Shown here piece after piece: positions 61,021 to 62,494 of a DNA stretch of 62,494 bases. Where the stretch lies: NCBI GenBank assembly GCA_900556025.1, contig USNG01000003.1:1-62494 (forward strand), given 5' to 3'. This DNA is from an uncultured Mycoplasmatota bacterium. Lineage in GTDB: Bacteria; Bacillota_I; Bacilli_A; RF39; UBA660. Every line of letters begins with the position of its first letter. Position 1 is the stretch's first letter. The notes beneath the pieces are model-generated. The model did not search any database. It was not told the DNA's origin and saw only the letters and a program-made list of their open reading frames with translations. The translations under genes were made by a program, and so were the position numbers.

Positions 61021-62484
61021 ATGAAAAAGAAAATATTTGGTATTATATGTGTTATTGTTATTTGTTTTGCTTGTTTTTGCTTAGGATTTTGGGCTAATAA
61101 TAAATTTAAAAACAATCAATCAGAAAATAATGTAGAAAATCCAACTGGTGATGAAGGATTAATAAAAACACCAGATAGAATTATTTTTAAATATGAATCT
61201 AAATATTATGAAATAACACCTGACTATGAAAAATATTCTGAGCTTGTTGATTTGTGTAGGAATAATATTAATAGAAAGAATGATGAAAAGATTTCTGAGA
61301 ATGATATTGATTCTTTGAAATCAACGGCTAAGTTTATAGAGTTTGATTATAATACTGAAAGTAAGAATTTTATTTTTACTTTAACTTCAGATATTGGAGC
61401 TATTCAAATGCAGGATTCTGATGGAGTTATAATTTCAAATAAATTGAGTAATATTGATAAAATTGGTGAAGCTTATATTGAAGCTATAAAAGATAAGAGC
61501 GGTTATGATATGAGTAGCGAGAAGATTGATTCAATGATTCAATATCAAGCATTACCAGCTACAGCTGATTTTAAAAATGTAAAAGATGAAAAAGTATTTG
61601 TAAAAACTTTTGATTCATATGATGATTTTAATAAAATTTCTAATCAATATAATTTAAAATTTGATAGTGCAGATACTATTAAGGACAAGTTTGAAAATAG
61701 AAAAGGTATTTTAATATTATCGCAATATGATATTAAAGATTATAAAGTCAATATTGGAAATGTTAAAATTAATTTTGCAGGAAATGATTATGCAGTAGCT
61801 TCTACAGCTCCTTCAGGTTATAATGTAGATTTAATTTTAGTTAGTAAAATTGTTAATACAAATTGTATTTATTATAATTATGATAGTGTAGAATTTGTTG
61901 ATAATTTAACTGGTACAACTGAAAGTATTTCTGGTGTTGTAAAGAGTAAAAATGCTGACGAGATTACAATTGCATATACTTCTAATGAATATGCGAAGGT
62001 ATTAGGAAAGGTAATGTTATCATCAAGAAAACTTATTAATAAGACTGCTGATGAGGTTCAAGTAGGAGATTTTGTTACTGGTACTGCAACTGTGACTGGA
62101 ATTGAAGATGGTATTAAATCATATGATGCTGAATCTCTTTCAGTTCAAGATAAAGAGGAGTATAATAGATTGCTTGAGAATGAGCTTAAGGGAAAGACGA
62201 AGATTAATACTGCGATAGTTGATTATACTACTGATGAGAATGGTTATTCTGGTAGTGTGATTTGTGCATTGTATTATGGCGAAAATTCAAATCGACCAGA
62301 TGCTTATTTTAGTGCTAATTATGATTTTACTGATAATAAAACGGAGAGTTATTTAGGAATGTCAAATCATTTGGCTAGCGATTATGGTATTCATCCTAAT
62401 GAAATTGTTGATATAACTTTTTCAGAACCTATTACGGATGTTAATAAGATTTTTGTTAAGATGTTCGAGTTTATAGCAGATTAG
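61021..62484 (+). CDS. Membrane-anchored extracellular protein, unknown
   Basis: A 487-residue protein. ATG 61021 is preferred because AGGTGG then has a normal spacing; an in-frame ATG at 61012 overlaps the upstream stop. One N-terminal membrane segment (about 5-24, with FACFCLGF) is followed by a large, mainly beta-strand domain, with a possible small barrel around residues 300-380 (SGVVKSKNADEITIAYT, QVGDFVTGTATVTG). No family recognised. It directly follows the TadB-like gene and may be part of a pilus or surface-assembly locus continuing beyond the window. Confidence 0.6.
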   Translation: MKKKIFGIICVIVICFACFCLGFWANNKFKNNQSENNVENPTGDEGLIKTPDRIIFKYESKYYEITPDYEKYSELVDLCRNNINRKNDEKISENDIDSLKSTAKFIEFDYNTESKNFIFTLTSDIGAIQMQDSDGVIISNKLSNIDKIGEAYIEAIKDKSGYDMSSEKIDSMIQYQALPATADFKNVKDEKVFVKTFDSYDDFNKISNQYNLKFDSADTIKDKFENRKGILILSQYDIKDYKVNIGNVKINFAGNDYAVASTAPSGYNVDLILVSKIVNTNCIYYNYDSVEFVDNLTGTTESISGVVKSKNADEITIAYTSNEYAKVLGKVMLSSRKLINKTADEVQVGDFVTGTATVTGIEDGIKSYDAESLSVQDKEEYNRLLENELKGKTKINTAIVDYTTDENGYSGSVICALYYGENSNRPDAYFSANYDFTDNKTESYLGMSNHLASDYGIHPNEIVDITFSEPITDVNKIFVKMFEFIAD

Positions 62485-62494
62485 CAAAAAAAGA

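Noticed and set aside
1..62494. Alternative genetic code (UGA = Trp) suggested by the extreme AT content
   Set aside because: Conserved tryptophans use TGG, and TGA closes several genes at ATGA overlaps (for example 797-800, 2815-2818, 43736-43739) exactly where homology ends.
1..62494. CRISPR array
   Set aside because: No regularly spaced direct repeats of 23-40 bp were seen on reading; repetitive-looking AT stretches are codon bias within genes, and no cas gene is present.

Overview
The window is a gene-dense, very AT-rich chromosomal segment (62.5 kb, about 60 protein genes, one tRNA) of a low-GC Gram-positive bacterium. TGG is used for tryptophan and TGA ends genes (several ATGA stop/start overlaps), so the standard bacterial code applies and this is not a Mycoplasma/Spiroplasma code. 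The order rplI-dnaB-M23 peptidase-rlmH, the ung/gerQ neighbourhood, GGAGG/GGTGA ribosome binding sites, pyruvate:ferredoxin oxidoreductase and PduL point to an anaerobic member of the Bacilli, perhaps an uncultured gut lineage of the RF39/Erysipelotrichia type. The lineage is inference; the low-GC Firmicute assignment is well supported.

Layout. 0-9.3 kb: tRNA-Gly(TCC), a membrane sensor with a GGDEF domain, a BrkB/YihY protein, a Cse60-like small protein, a tail-anchored protein, then bL9, DnaB, a LysM-G5-M23 peptidase, RlmH and Ung. 9.3-18.4 kb: LemA-like and GerQ-like genes, PduL, a NatAB-like ABC pair, a kinase-like protein with a Nudix hydrolase, a serine beta-lactamase-like protein, an AT-rich island with an orphan membrane gene and a probable small RNA, a HAD nucleotidase and a zinc-protease-like protein. 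18.5-31.1 kb: a MacB-like ABC protein, a stand-alone FtsK-type motor, GNAT, a chagasin-like lipoprotein, secreted or membrane proteins, a macrodomain protein, then an ABC exporter behind a leader-peptide/attenuator region and two thioredoxin-like envelope proteins. 31.1-46.2 kb: a decayed NCS2 purine permease, an XRE membrane regulator, DUF4186, a GntR-ABC operon with a visible operator, arginase, PFOR, a transglutaminase-like/HExxH gene pair and a TIGR01212 radical SAM protein. 46.2-49.2 kb: a second structured RNA, RecG and YebC.

49.2-60.1 kb is the most unusual part: a type IV secretion-like operon with VirB6-like, PrgI/VirB3-like, a VirB4 split into two genes, a large protein joining a SpoIID-like domain to a degenerate M15-like domain, an unknown membrane protein and a VirD4/TraG-type coupling ATPase. 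No relaxase, integrase or attachment site is visible beside it. It is followed by a minimal rhodanese, a frameshifted TadB-like gene and an unknown membrane protein.

Regulation is readable in several places. Many genes carry extended -10 boxes (TGnTATAAT) close to their start codons, a few probably give leaderless mRNAs, convergent gene ends share bidirectional terminators, and the ABC exporter at 27.8 kb has competing antiterminator/terminator pairings around a 30-codon ORF. Assignments rest on reading motifs by eye; no database search was run.
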